DNA from: Dialister hominis
GTDB lineage: Bacteria > Bacillota > Negativicutes > Veillonellales > Dialisteraceae
Assembly: GCF_007164725.1 (NCBI RefSeq)
Contig: NZ_AP019697.1
Span: 2,256,501-2,320,500 of the forward strand
DNA: 64,000 nucleotides
Direction of reading: 5' to 3'
Shown: piece by piece, positions 43,802 through 52,189 of the stretch
Layout: each line of letters begins with the position of its first letter
Numbering within the stretch: the stretch's first letter is position 1
The notes under the pieces: generated by a model
What the model saw: the letters and a program-made list of their open reading frames with translations, nothing else
Database searches by the model: none
What the model was told of the DNA's origin: nothing
Program-made: the position numbers and the translations under genes

Positions 43802-44521
43802 ATGAAGAAATTACTGACCGCTGCAGCGCTCGCCTCTGCGCTCCTCCTCTCCGCACCCGCCGCCTTTGCTGAAAACTGGGTCGAAGTCGCAGGCTACCAG
43901 GGCCGCATGATCGACACTGACTCCTGCAAGGTACAAGGAAATACGCCCGTCCTCACCGTAAGGCCGACAGACGGCACCGAAATGACGATCCAGTTCAATA
44001 AGAAAGACATGACATACCAGTTCCTTTCTCTGAAACGCCTTGATGGAAATGGGAAAGTCATCGACGAAGTCCCGGCAGACAAACTCGCCGGCCACTTCCT
44101 CCCGCTCAAGGAAGGATCCCTCATCTCCAGTCTCTACATGCAGTACGTCGCTTACCCGATCCCGCAGCTCGCCAACGCTGAATGGGTCACTATCTATCGC
44201 ACCGGCATGGGTGCGAACGCCGGCAGCCGCGTCTCCATCGACAAGAACCACATTTCCTATGACGGAGACTACGCCGTATTCTGGCTGAAAAACGACTACG
44301 TCCCGGCAGAAAAAGGCATCGCCTCCCAAATCAGCCAGGTCAAGGCAAACATGGCAAACAATCAGGCGAAGATCCTGTCCCTTACACTCTACGATGAAAA
44401 CGGAAAAATCCTCCAGCACGACGCCAGAGGCGAAGCCGCAGAAGTCCGTGACGCCAGACAGGGCATCATGAACGAAGCCGTCACCTTTGCCAGGGAACAC
44501 ATCCTGCAAGGCACCAGGTAA
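43802..44521 (+). CDS. Secreted protein, paralogue of the preceding gene
   Basis: The 239-residue protein has a signal peptide (MKKLLTAAALASALLLSAP, cleavage before ENWVEV). It shares architecture with the preceding gene: ENWV, a DTDS motif about 14 residues on, WVTIYRT after the midpoint and a FWLKNDY strand. It arose by tandem duplication followed by strong divergence. AAAGGAAAA precedes the start and the DNA-binding-like gene at 44531 follows within ten bases. Function unknown. Confidence 0.72.
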   Translation: MKKLLTAAALASALLLSAPAAFAENWVEVAGYQGRMIDTDSCKVQGNTPVLTVRPTDGTEMTIQFNKKDMTYQFLSLKRLDGNGKVIDEVPADKLAGHFLPLKEGSLISSLYMQYVAYPIPQLANAEWVTIYRTGMGANAGSRVSIDKNHISYDGDYAVFWLKNDYVPAEKGIASQISQVKANMANNQAKILSLTLYDENGKILQHDARGEAAEVRDARQGIMNEAVTFAREHILQGTR

Positions 44522-44530
44522 GGAGGCATC

Positions 44531-45310
44531 ATGGCAGACATCCGAGTAAGAAACCTCTCGCAGGAAGCGGCTGAATCCTGCTATGAAGCCTACCTCAAAG
44601 GCGAAAGACCAAAAGAAGGCACCATTCTCGTCTCCGGCCCCGTCGTCGTCTTCACCAGCGACACCTTCGAAATGAAAGGTGAAACACTGGAAGACGGCGA
44701 GGAGAAATTCGTCTCCATCCTGGACAACGAAGCCAAGAGCAGGGCGGCCCTTTGCGAATACAAAAACGGCCGCCGCCTCCCCGCAGGCGCAGCCCTTGCT
44801 GCCATGAAAGAAGGATACTTTGCGTTCCAGAGCGAATACATGAACGAAGAAGGCACGCCATTTACACTCTCCTTCGACCCTTTGGAAGAAGTCATGACAG
44901 CCCAGGAAGCAGGGAAACTCTACGGAATCCCTGCCAAGAACATAGAAAAAGACTGCGAAAGCGCAGGCCTTGAAAGCCCCCTGAAACAAGGCGAAACCAG
45001 ACACTCCGGCAACGTCTGGCTCCTCCAGAAATCCGCAGCAGAACGCGCCTATGCAGATAAAGAAGGCAAAACCTACGCCGTGAACCCGCTCCTCCTCGTC
45101 TTCTCCACTGTAGAAGGCGCCGACATCTGGAACAGAGACAGCGGAGTCGTCAGAAGCGCCGCAGGCGGCGCCGGCCACATGAACGCCAGAATGCACGAAG
45201 AAGAAAGAAAAAAATCCGGCCGCGTATGGCTCGTCACCCGAAGCGCCATGGAAAGACTCTTCGGCCAGGCCCTCCCGAACAAGATGAAAGAAGCCATGAA
45301 GGGGATATAA
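44531..45310 (+). CDS. Double helix-turn-helix protein of unknown role
   Basis: The 259-residue protein carries two similar units. One is near residues 117-165: MTAQEAGKLYGIPAKNIEKD, then GETRHSGNVWLLQKSAAERAY. The other is near 188-250: STVEGADIWNRDSGVVRSA, then ERKKSGRVWLVTRSAMERLFG. This is the pattern of small HTH proteins (EAaelWgv...EsRKSGrtWlVtraamerlyG) found in Firmicutes. The N-terminal 110 residues are unlike anything I recognise. AAGGAGG precedes the start, and the gene follows the secreted paralogues by nine bases. A regulatory role is inferred. Confidence 0.65.
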   Translation: MADIRVRNLSQEAAESCYEAYLKGERPKEGTILVSGPVVVFTSDTFEMKGETLEDGEEKFVSILDNEAKSRAALCEYKNGRRLPAGAALAAMKEGYFAFQSEYMNEEGTPFTLSFDPLEEVMTAQEAGKLYGIPAKNIEKDCESAGLESPLKQGETRHSGNVWLLQKSAAERAYADKEGKTYAVNPLLLVFSTVEGADIWNRDSGVVRSAAGGAGHMNARMHEEERKKSGRVWLVTRSAMERLFGQALPNKMKEAMKGI

Positions 45311-45322
45311 AGGAAATCCCCA

Positions 45323-45390
45323 AGCGCCGCTAACACTTGCCTTCCCAGACGGGGAAGGAGGGCCACGTAGTGGCGGTTAGGGTTCATTTA
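45323..45390 (+). repeat. Dispersed repeat (CCAGACGGGG unit)
   Basis: CGCCGCTAACACTTGCCTTC and CCAGACGGGGAAGG match the starts of the units at 12990 and 19634; GGCCACGTAGTGGC follows. Confidence 0.7.
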
Positions 45391-45423
45391 TCCCCAAATC
45401 CCCATTACCATAAAGGAGTCCTT

Positions 45424-46134
45424 ATGAAGAAAGCGATTTCTGATTTTGCTGATCAGCAGGGAATTTTAATAGAAGATAATTTCACCTTTGGCGAATGGGA
45501 AGCGCTCCGGATCCGCAGGGGAAGAGACCTTCGCGGATTCATGAAAGCAGCCGACCTCGTCGGCGCTAAAATAGAAGCGATTGCCGCCCCTGATGATTAC
45601 CTGCACCGGTTCGGCAAGCCCCTTACGTGGGAAGCGGAAGAGCTCTATTCCGATGGAGACGAAGCGCATGAGGCGCTCATCAGGTCGTACCTGAATAATC
45701 CCGACTGCATCATGGGACTCGGTTCTTATGAGCTCTATGAAAGAATACTCGTCGTGACGGACAAGGGGACACTCGAAGTCTATTTCGAGGACGAAGATCT
45801 CTATATCACCGTCGATTCCGCTGACCGTTCCGTCTATGCGAAAAACCACGACAGATATGCAAGCTTTGACGTCCGCAAACTTTTTGGCAGCGTCAAAGGC
45901 GATACGATCACAGGATACTGGGTCATGGACAGGGAAGGGAAAGATGAGGACGACGATGACTTCGACATATTCAAGGACCAGAAGCCGTGCATCACAAAAC
46001 TCAGCCTTGCCCTCGAAAGCGGACGGCGTCTGAATTTCTCCCCGTACATGGACGTCTTCGACTTTGAATTAGTGAATCCGGACGGTAACGTCGCAGAGAT
46101 TTCCTTTGCCGAAGTACTCCGGTGCCTGAAATAA
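45424..46134 (+). CDS. Protein of unknown function
   Basis: This 236-residue protein is not recognised. The start at 45424 is set by AAAGGAG six bases upstream; the longer frame from 45337 runs through repeat DNA. It has no signal peptide or membrane segment. The sequence is acidic, with a DEDDDDFDIF stretch near residue 180 and beta-rich regions, for example ERILVVTDKGTLEVYFEDEDLYI. The gene stands alone between a repeat and the promoter of the T-box transcript. Confidence 0.65.
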   Translation: MKKAISDFADQQGILIEDNFTFGEWEALRIRRGRDLRGFMKAADLVGAKIEAIAAPDDYLHRFGKPLTWEAEELYSDGDEAHEALIRSYLNNPDCIMGLGSYELYERILVVTDKGTLEVYFEDEDLYITVDSADRSVYAKNHDRYASFDVRKLFGSVKGDTITGYWVMDREGKDEDDDDFDIFKDQKPCITKLSLALESGRRLNFSPYMDVFDFELVNPDGNVAEISFAEVLRCLK

Positions 46135-46166
46135 ATCCCGCGATCGGGAAATGCACATAGATTTCC

Positions 46167-46196
46167 TTGACAAGGACGGCCGCACCGGTCTATAAT
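46167..46196 (+). promoter_or_regulatory. Consensus promoter of the T-box transcript
   Basis: A perfect TTGACA (46167-46172) and a perfect TATAAT (46191-46196) are spaced by 18 bases, immediately upstream of the T-box leader. Confidence 0.88.
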
Positions 46197-46204
46197 AACG
46201 CCAA

Positions 46205-46412
46205 TATAAGCGATGACTGGGAATAAGTTTCTTTCCGAAATCACAGAGAGCCGGGCAGGTGGGAACCGGTATGGAAGAGGAAGCGTGTCGCCCATGAGCT
46301 CAGAGCCGAATGAAGTAGGCGAAGCGTCGATCCGCGTTAAGGATAACCAAGCTACAAAGCAGGGTGGTACCGCGCATAAGCGCCCTTGTCCGATGGGACA
46401 GGGGCTTTTTTG
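46205..46412 (+). promoter_or_regulatory. T-box riboswitch leader of the PEP-mutase family gene
   Basis: The leader shows AGAGAGCCGG with GGTGGGAACCGG (Stem I tip), GCCGAATGAAGTAGGCG near the specifier, the exact T-box core AGGGTGGTACCGCG at 46361-46374 and a terminator GCCCTTGTCC-gatg-GGACAGGGGC plus T6. TGGT would pair with a tRNA ending ACCA. The triplet before AAGTAGG is ATG, so methionine is one possible specifier, but the register is not certain. Confidence 0.88.
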
Positions 46413-46445
46413 TTAGGCATCCGCTTTAGCAGGTGAGAAATAAGT

Positions 46446-46507
46446 GAGAGTGGTACCGCGCACATGCGCCTCCCGTGCAGGATTTTTTCTGCGCGGGAGT
46501 TTTTTAT
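46446..46507 (+). promoter_or_regulatory. Second T-box antiterminator/terminator without its own Stem I
   Basis: GAGTGGTACCGCG (46448-46460) repeats the T-box core, followed by a second terminator CTCCCG(T/C)GCAG and CTGCGCGGGAG plus T6 (46469-46507). No Stem I lies between it and the first terminator, which ends 35 bases earlier. Confidence 0.78.
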
Positions 46508-46616
46508 TAGGAGGCAGGGCATGACAGGCAGAAGGAACCAAGTCCCCTCGGGGACATATGATTTGATAGTCCAAGTCCATTAACCATTTTGTCTTTTCCC
46601 TGAGGAGGATCTTACT

Positions 46617-47513
46617 ATGAAAACAGCTACAGAAAAAAGAATCGCATTCAGAAACATGCTTAAATCCGGAGAAATCATCGTTGCACCGGGCATCGGCGAC
46701 GCACTGTCCGCCAAGATCGCAGCCTATGCAGGCATCAAAGCCCTCACCATGGGCGGCTACTCCGTTTCCGCATCCCGCCTGGGACAGCCGGATGTCGGCT
46801 TCCTTTCCTGCACGGAAATGGCTGAACAGCTGACCGGCATCTGCAACGCCACCGACCTTCCCGTCGTTGCCGACGGCGACACCGGCTACGGCAATGCACT
46901 GAACGTCATCCGCACAGAGCAGATGTTTGAACAGGCCGGCGCTGCCTGCATCTTCTTCGAAGACCAGGCATGGCCGAAACGCTGCGGCCACATGGACGGC
47001 AAGCAGGTTATCTCCGCCGAAGAACACGCACAGAAAATCCGCGCCGCCGTCGACGCACGCCTCGATAAAGAAACCATGATCATGTCCCGCACCGACAGCC
47101 GCGCCGTCTACGGCATCGACGACGCCATCGAAAGAACAAAACGTTACATCGACGCAGGCGCAGAAATCTGCTTCGCCGACGGCATCGGCACCAGAGAAGA
47201 ACTCGAAAAATTCGCCAAAGAACTCTCCGGCAGCGGCGCCTACCTCGTAGCCAACATGATCGAAGGCGGCAAGACACCCCTCATCCCGGCCAAAGAACTT
47301 GAGCAGATGGGCTTCTCCCTCGTATTCTGGGCCTGCAGCGCCGTCTACACCATCTCCAAAGCCCTCTACGACCTCTTTGGAAACCTCGCCCAGGACGGCA
47401 CCACAGAAAAGAGCCTGGACCGCATGATCGAATTCTCCCAGTTCAACAGCATGATCGGCCTCGACACCTACAAAGAATACGAAAGAAAATACAAAGTAGA
47501 CAGAGACGACTGA
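46617..47513 (+). CDS. Isocitrate lyase/PEP mutase family enzyme
   Basis: The 298-residue protein is of the PEP mutase/2-methylisocitrate lyase superfamily: PGIGDALSAKIAAYAGIKAL, the metal-binding VVADGDTGYGN, EDQAWPKRCGHMDGK (a KKCGH-type catalytic loop), MSRTDSRAVYG and FADGI. Members are lyases, mutases or oxaloacetate decarboxylases acting on C4-C7 acids; which reaction applies is not clear. GAGGAGG precedes the start. The gene is behind two T-box terminators, an unusual control for this family that suggests a link with amino-acid supply. Confidence 0.85.
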   Translation: MKTATEKRIAFRNMLKSGEIIVAPGIGDALSAKIAAYAGIKALTMGGYSVSASRLGQPDVGFLSCTEMAEQLTGICNATDLPVVADGDTGYGNALNVIRTEQMFEQAGAACIFFEDQAWPKRCGHMDGKQVISAEEHAQKIRAAVDARLDKETMIMSRTDSRAVYGIDDAIERTKRYIDAGAEICFADGIGTREELEKFAKELSGSGAYLVANMIEGGKTPLIPAKELEQMGFSLVFWACSAVYTISKALYDLFGNLAQDGTTEKSLDRMIEFSQFNSMIGLDTYKEYERKYKVDRDD

Positions 47514-47548
47514 GGATATATAAGGAAAAGGAAATAGAAGATAAATGC

Positions 47549-47580
47549 AAAAATGGAGCCCATCGAGGACTCCATTTTTG
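47549..47580 (+). terminator. Terminator of PEP-mutase family gene
   Basis: AAAAATGGAG and CTCCATTTTTG form the stem. Confidence 0.88.
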
Positions 47581-47737
47581 CGTGGGAATATTTCCCGAAT
47601 TAAAACGTAAGCCTGCTTCAGCTCTTTGCTGGGCCTTTCACTTCACGACTTTTCTTGCCCCAAAACCGCCATTTCAAGACGGGGAAACGGAAATGCCAAT
47701 GATTCCCTTTATAATAGGAACAGAGAGGACGGAGGAT

Positions 47738-47857
47738 ATGATGAAAGTCTCCAGCGGCATCCTAAACTCCGGCTGGGGCAGCAAACAAAGACACGTTATC
47801 TATACAATGGGTCTGCCAAGAGCATTCAGCCCCGCGGCAATCCGCCGCATCTATTAA
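47738..47857 (+). CDS. Candidate small protein, 39 residues
   Basis: ATGATG at 47738 follows GGACGGAGG, and a TATAAT box lies at 47710-47715. The 39-residue frame ends at TAA 47855-47857, 38 bases before a perfect 19-bp terminator stem. The product (MKVSSGILNSGWG, ending AIRRIY) is basic and has no known motif. Promoter, ribosome-binding site and terminator around so short a frame suggest a real gene, but a non-coding RNA is equally possible. Confidence 0.4.
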   Translation: MMKVSSGILNSGWGSKQRHVIYTMGLPRAFSPAAIRRIY

Positions 47858-47894
47858 CCAGTTCTCCCTTATCCACTCCAAGGAGATAAAGCAG

Positions 47895-47944
47895 CAAATG
47901 AAAATCAGGTATTTCACTTCCCGGGAATACCTGATTTTCATTTG
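47895..47944. terminator. Perfect 19-bp inverted repeat, terminator-like
   Basis: CAAATGAAAATCAGGTATT and its exact complement flank a 12-base loop. T-rich sequence follows on the plus strand. Confidence 0.75.
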
Positions 47945-48000
47945 TGTAGGATTAAAACTGGAACAATGTCCGAAGTGCTGATAGGGTTGATCACCATGAT

Positions 48001-48090
48001 CGAAGCGAGGTTTAGCTGTCCCCGTTAGGGGAAAGTGGCGCCGGAGGCGACGAAAGGGGTTCATTGCTTATTTTCTCGAGCCTCAGCTCG
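48001..48090 (+). repeat. Dispersed repeat (TGTCCCCGTTAGGGG family), plus orientation
   Basis: AGCTGTCCCCGTTAGGGGAA, GGCGCCGGAGGCG and GAAAGGGGTTCATTG are in the same order as at 24630. The end is the variant CTCGAGCCTCAGCTCG. Confidence 0.78.
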
Positions 48091-48195
48091 TTTGTCCATT
48101 TTTATCACCATCCTCCCATCTTTTTCCAATGTTTTATTCATTATTTCTTAGCTTATGCATATTTCGCATGATTATTACGTGAGTTTTATTTTTCA

Positions 48196-48204
48196 TGATA
48201 TAAT
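48196..48204 (+). promoter_or_regulatory. Extended -10 promoter of the phosphoethanolamine transferase
   Basis: TGATATAAT (TGnTATAAT type) lies 63 bases before the gene in AT-rich sequence. Confidence 0.6.
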
Positions 48205-48266
48205 AAGGAAGTTTTACGAAAACAGGAACATTTCTTGAATTCACGAAATATATTGCGAGGTATTGT

Positions 48267-50084
48267 ATGAAAAAAGTCATTCTTCCGTCATTAGCCTGGA
48301 CGGCGGGACTGTCGCTCTTGATTGCGCTGATCCTTCATCTGGGCGGGGATTTCCCGGACCTTCGAAGCTATGTCCAGCCGCGTCTGGGCGTGGGGGTTCT
48401 GGTTTTCCTCATTGTTTCCCTGGGACTTTTCTCTGTCTTTGACAAAGCGTTCCTGAAGAAATTCTTCCCATGGGCGGCGGTGCTGCCGATCCTCTGGATG
48501 GCGACCTTCACCTGGGCGTACGGTTTCGCGTCGCTTCCTGAAAAGAAGCACCTCGGCGATTACTATGTCCTGGGCGGCGTTGCTTTCGGGCTTCCTTACG
48601 TCTACCTGACAATTACGGAGGAAATCAATCAGCGCCTGCCGAAGCTCCGTTTCCTCTGGGAACTCATTGCGGGCCTTTTCGCCTTCTTCATGACAATCTG
48701 CCCCTTCATCTATATCGGCTACTACATCCTCTTTGGCGGGGAAATGGACATGTTCGCCATGATGGCCGTCCGTTCCACCCATATGAAGGAAATCCATGAT
48801 TTCCTGGCCACGATGGGATCGCCTGTCAGAATCATCGGCGCCGTCTTTGCCTTCCTCTTTGTTCTTGCCGTTTCCTTCACCTTTGTCCATTCGATGGTAA
48901 AGGCAGCGCGCGGCATGAAATCTCCGCTCCGCGGCACGTCCAAAGGATACCTCATCGGACTTGGCGTCCTCTTCGTCCTTTTCTTCGGCGGCTTCTACCG
49001 TCAGATCATCCACGTCTTCCCGATCACTATCGTCCGTACGATGGACAGCAAGGGAAGCGAATTCCAGCTCCTCCAGAAACTCACGGACAACCTGGATAAG
49101 AACGTGAAGAAGATGACCTTCGTCGATCCCGGCGCAGGCATCACAGAAGGTACGCACATCGTCATCATCGGCGAAAGCGCGAACCGCGACCACATGAAAG
49201 TATTCAACCCGTCCTATCCGGAAAACACGACGCCATGGCTCTCTTTCGTCGCCAATACACCGGACTTCGCACTGGGCTACATGGCATACTCGAACTTCCC
49301 GAATACGCTGATGTCCCTTTCCTATGCCATGACATCGGCCAACCAGTACAATGACAAATCCTTCGCTGACGTCGTAAGCATGGTCGACGTAGCCAAAGCA
49401 GCCGGCTACCGCACGGACTGGATTTCCTTCCACAACAGAAGCTCCCTCTCCAGCGCCGGCGTCACCATGATCGCCGAACGCTCCGACGGCTCCTACTGGG
49501 AAAAGAACTACGACGGCTACACCTTGGAAGTCCTGAAGAAACTCCCGCCGGCCAAGAAACGCGTCATCTTCATCAACATCGACGGCAGCCACTACACCTA
49601 CCTCGCCCGCGTTCCGATCGACAAGAGAGACGAACTCGGCATCCCGTCCAGCGACCCGTACCATGACTATGACCTGACCATTGCCTATGACGACGAAGTC
49701 ATCCGCGACATCTTCGAATACGCGAAGAAGAACCTGAACCTCCAGACCATGGTCTACTTCTCCGACCACGGCGAGAACATGGAACACTACCACACAGCGT
49801 CCCCGTTCTACTACGACATGGTCCACATCCCGTTCTTCGTCTACCTCTCGCCATCCTACCAGGCAGCCCACCCGGGCCTCATGCCAGCCCTGAAGTCCCA
49901 TGAACACCAGGTCTTCACCAACGACCTCGCCTTTGACACCGTCACCGGCATCTGGGATGCAAAGACGAACTACTACAACCCTGAATACGACTTCTCCTCG
50001 CCGAAGTACAGCCTCAACATGGACAACGCAAGAACCATGGAAGGTAAACACAAGATCTCCGACGATCCATTTTTGAAGAAATAG
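48267..50084 (+). CDS. Phosphoethanolamine transferase-like sulfatase-fold membrane protein
   Basis: The 605-residue protein has five or six membrane segments in the first 270 residues and a periplasmic alkaline-phosphatase-fold domain after. Visible are the nucleophile region VIIGESANRDHMKVFNP, TTPWLS, the metal-binding INIDGSHY and VYFSDHGENMEHYH. This pattern fits EptA/CptA-type enzymes that transfer phosphoethanolamine to lipid A or surface glycans, and agrees with an outer membrane. LTA synthases share the fold but not the RDH motif. The gene stands alone between an extended -10 promoter and a terminator. Confidence 0.85.
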   Translation: MKKVILPSLAWTAGLSLLIALILHLGGDFPDLRSYVQPRLGVGVLVFLIVSLGLFSVFDKAFLKKFFPWAAVLPILWMATFTWAYGFASLPEKKHLGDYYVLGGVAFGLPYVYLTITEEINQRLPKLRFLWELIAGLFAFFMTICPFIYIGYYILFGGEMDMFAMMAVRSTHMKEIHDFLATMGSPVRIIGAVFAFLFVLAVSFTFVHSMVKAARGMKSPLRGTSKGYLIGLGVLFVLFFGGFYRQIIHVFPITIVRTMDSKGSEFQLLQKLTDNLDKNVKKMTFVDPGAGITEGTHIVIIGESANRDHMKVFNPSYPENTTPWLSFVANTPDFALGYMAYSNFPNTLMSLSYAMTSANQYNDKSFADVVSMVDVAKAAGYRTDWISFHNRSSLSSAGVTMIAERSDGSYWEKNYDGYTLEVLKKLPPAKKRVIFINIDGSHYTYLARVPIDKRDELGIPSSDPYHDYDLTIAYDDEVIRDIFEYAKKNLNLQTMVYFSDHGENMEHYHTASPFYYDMVHIPFFVYLSPSYQAAHPGLMPALKSHEHQVFTNDLAFDTVTGIWDAKTNYYNPEYDFSSPKYSLNMDNARTMEGKHKISDDPFLKK

Positions 50085-50104
50085 AAATAGGAAATAAGAA
50101 ATAA

Positions 50105-50150
50105 GAAAAGGCTGTGACGAAATGAGCAATCATCTTGCCACAGCCTTTTT
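50105..50150 (+). terminator. Terminator after phosphoethanolamine transferase
   Basis: AAAAGGCTGTG and CACAGCCTTTTT form the stem. Confidence 0.85.
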
Positions 50151-50477
50151 GCATCACTCTTCATTCTCAAAATCAATCATATTTCACTCTTCTGTATGAC
50201 ACTGATAACAAAAAGATAACGAGATAAAGCAAAAAATAGAAACGTTTGTCATATTTGGAATATAGTTCGAGTCTATGGTTAATTTCGGCGTTTTGTATTC
50301 TTTCGAATATGCGGAAATAGCAAATAAAATATAACTAAAAAATAAATAATGCATCCTAGTGAAATTGAGAATGTTTTGTGCTATATTAAGGCTAATAAGG
50401 CGCATATGCGCGAAGGTGGATATTCTTAATTCCCGGGAAAGCCCCTAGTTAAGAAACACTTTTTTATGGGATGAAAA
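50151..50477. other. AT-rich leader upstream of the GGDEF-EAL gene
   Basis: No gene is seen. A perfect 12-bp palindrome GCGCATATGCGC lies at 50400-50411, followed by a GATATTCTTAATTCCCGGG stretch. It is a likely regulatory region; it does not show the conserved bases of the known c-di-GMP riboswitches. Confidence 0.45.
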
Positions 50478-50642
50478 ATGATGAATGAGATAGATTTGAC
50501 TAAGGTCGATTTTGAGAAGCCTTTCATGGCCGGTCTAATGGACGGGATGCCTGGAGGCTTTTTTGTGTACCGCGGGGATGAGACCAAGAAGATTATTTAT
50601 GCCAATCAGAAGCTTCTGGATATTTTCGACTGCGATACATAG
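50478..50642 (+). pseudogene. N-terminal PAS-like part of the GGDEF-EAL gene, ending at an amber codon
   Basis: ATGATG at 50478 opens a frame in phase with the large frame downstream: MNEIDLTKVDFEKPF, GMPGGFFVYRGDETKKIIYAN and QKLLDIFDCDT, a PAS-domain pattern. TAG at 50640-50642 stops it; the next codon continues DEFVELTGGTF. CAG to TAG is the simplest explanation. Confidence 0.72.
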
Positions 50643-50681
50643 GATGAATTCGTCGAGCTGACGGGAGGGACATTCATCGGG

Positions 50682-52160
50682 ATGGTCTATGCAAGAGACC
50701 GGATGATCGTCCATGATTACGTCCGCCGCGCCAGGGAATCAAGAAGGACGTCCGGCGTGACGAATTACAGGATCCACACGAAGAAGGGCGTCTTCAAGTA
50801 CGTGCAGAATTACGCCAATTTCGTCAATGATTACGTGGAAGGAAGACTTGTCTACGTATTCATCGCAGCGGCAAGATCCACGCATGACCGTCTGACAGGT
50901 CTTCCCAGCATGCTGAATTTCCTTGACTACGCCAATTCGCCGAAGAATGAAATCTTCAGGAGCGGGAAGATTCCTGCCATGGTCGCTTTCGATTTCTTCG
51001 GCTTCAAAGTCTACAATACACGCTACGGCATACAGGAAGGGAACAAGCTCCTCGTCGAGTTCTCCATTATCCTGAAAGATATTTTCGGAAAGAACAGCGT
51101 CTCCCGCTTCGGCGAAGACCATTTTTATGTCCTCACCTGCGCCGGCGGGATCAGGGAGCGCCTCGATGAAGTCTTCGAACGCCTCTCAAAAGCCAATCAT
51201 GGCCGCACCGTCCCCGTCCGTTCCGGCGTCTATATTTATGACATGGATGATGCCGTCAGCGCCTCGGAAGCCTGCGACCGCGCGAAGATGGCCTGTGACG
51301 TGGACCGCCATTCGTACATGTCCTTCTACAACATCTTCGACAAAAACCTCCTTGAGAAGGAAAGGACGAGAAGCTTCGTCCTCCTGAATATCGGGGATGC
51401 GCTCAAGAACCATGAAATAGAAGTCTACTACCAGCCACAGGTCGATGCCCGGACAGGGAAACTCTGCGGCGCCGAGGGACTTGCCAGATGGAATTCGCCG
51501 AAAGCAGGCTTCATGATGCCGGGCAAATTCATCCCCGTCCTCGAAGCAGCGAACCTCACCTACAAGCTCGACATTTACATCATCTGTCAGATTGCCAGAG
51601 ACTTCAGGAAATGCATCGAAAAAGGCACACCAATCGTGCCCGTTTCCTTCAACTTCTCCAGAACCGACTTCGAGACCTGCAATCCGTACGAAGAACTCCA
51701 GAAAGCCGTTAAGGAATACAACCTCGAGCCGAAAATGTTCCGCGTGGAAATCACCGAGTCCACCCTGATGTCCGATCCGGCCAAGATCAAAGAACAGATG
51801 ACACTCTTCTGCAAAGCCGGCTATGAAGTCCTGATGGACGACTTCGGCAGCGCCTATTCCTCTCTCGCTACCCTGCGTGACTTCGACTTCGACGAAATCA
51901 AGATCGACATGGGCTTCATGAGGAACTTCAGCGACAAATCCAAGAAAATCATCAGACCCATGATCATGCTCGCCCAGTCCCTCGACGTACACACCCTGAC
52001 CGAAGGCGTGGAAACCGCCGAGCAGCTCAGCTTCCTCCAGCAGGCTGGCTGCGAAAGGATCCAGGGCTACTACTTCAGCAAACCCATTCCCTACAGCGAA
52101 TTCGTCCAGAAACTGAAAACCATGGACTGCTGTGATGATCTCAAAGACTGCGAAAAATAA
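50682..52160 (+). CDS. GGDEF-EAL domain protein, degenerate GGDEF
   Basis: The 492 residues include the end of a PAS domain, a GGDEF domain and an EAL domain. The GGDEF site reads RFGEDHF instead of GGDEF, so diguanylate cyclase activity is unlikely. The EAL domain begins with CGAEGLARW (Ala to Gly in EAL) and keeps the other catalytic residues: NFS with Asn, EITES, DDFGSAYSSL, IKID and EGVET. It could therefore hydrolyse c-di-GMP. The apparent start at 50682 is not preceded by a clear ribosome-binding site; the true gene probably began at 50478, upstream of the TAG at 50640. ahpC follows after 29 bases. Confidence 0.82.
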   Translation: MVYARDRMIVHDYVRRARESRRTSGVTNYRIHTKKGVFKYVQNYANFVNDYVEGRLVYVFIAAARSTHDRLTGLPSMLNFLDYANSPKNEIFRSGKIPAMVAFDFFGFKVYNTRYGIQEGNKLLVEFSIILKDIFGKNSVSRFGEDHFYVLTCAGGIRERLDEVFERLSKANHGRTVPVRSGVYIYDMDDAVSASEACDRAKMACDVDRHSYMSFYNIFDKNLLEKERTRSFVLLNIGDALKNHEIEVYYQPQVDARTGKLCGAEGLARWNSPKAGFMMPGKFIPVLEAANLTYKLDIYIICQIARDFRKCIEKGTPIVPVSFNFSRTDFETCNPYEELQKAVKEYNLEPKMFRVEITESTLMSDPAKIKEQMTLFCKAGYEVLMDDFGSAYSSLATLRDFDFDEIKIDMGFMRNFSDKSKKIIRPMIMLAQSLDVHTLTEGVETAEQLSFLQQAGCERIQGYYFSKPIPYSEFVQKLKTMDCCDDLKDCEK

Positions 52161-52189
52161 TAATAACAATAACAAAGAGGAGAAAAACT

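Noticed and set aside
50151-50477. c-di-GMP riboswitch before the GGDEF-EAL gene
   Set aside because: None of the conserved bases of the known c-di-GMP riboswitch classes was found in this AT-rich leader.
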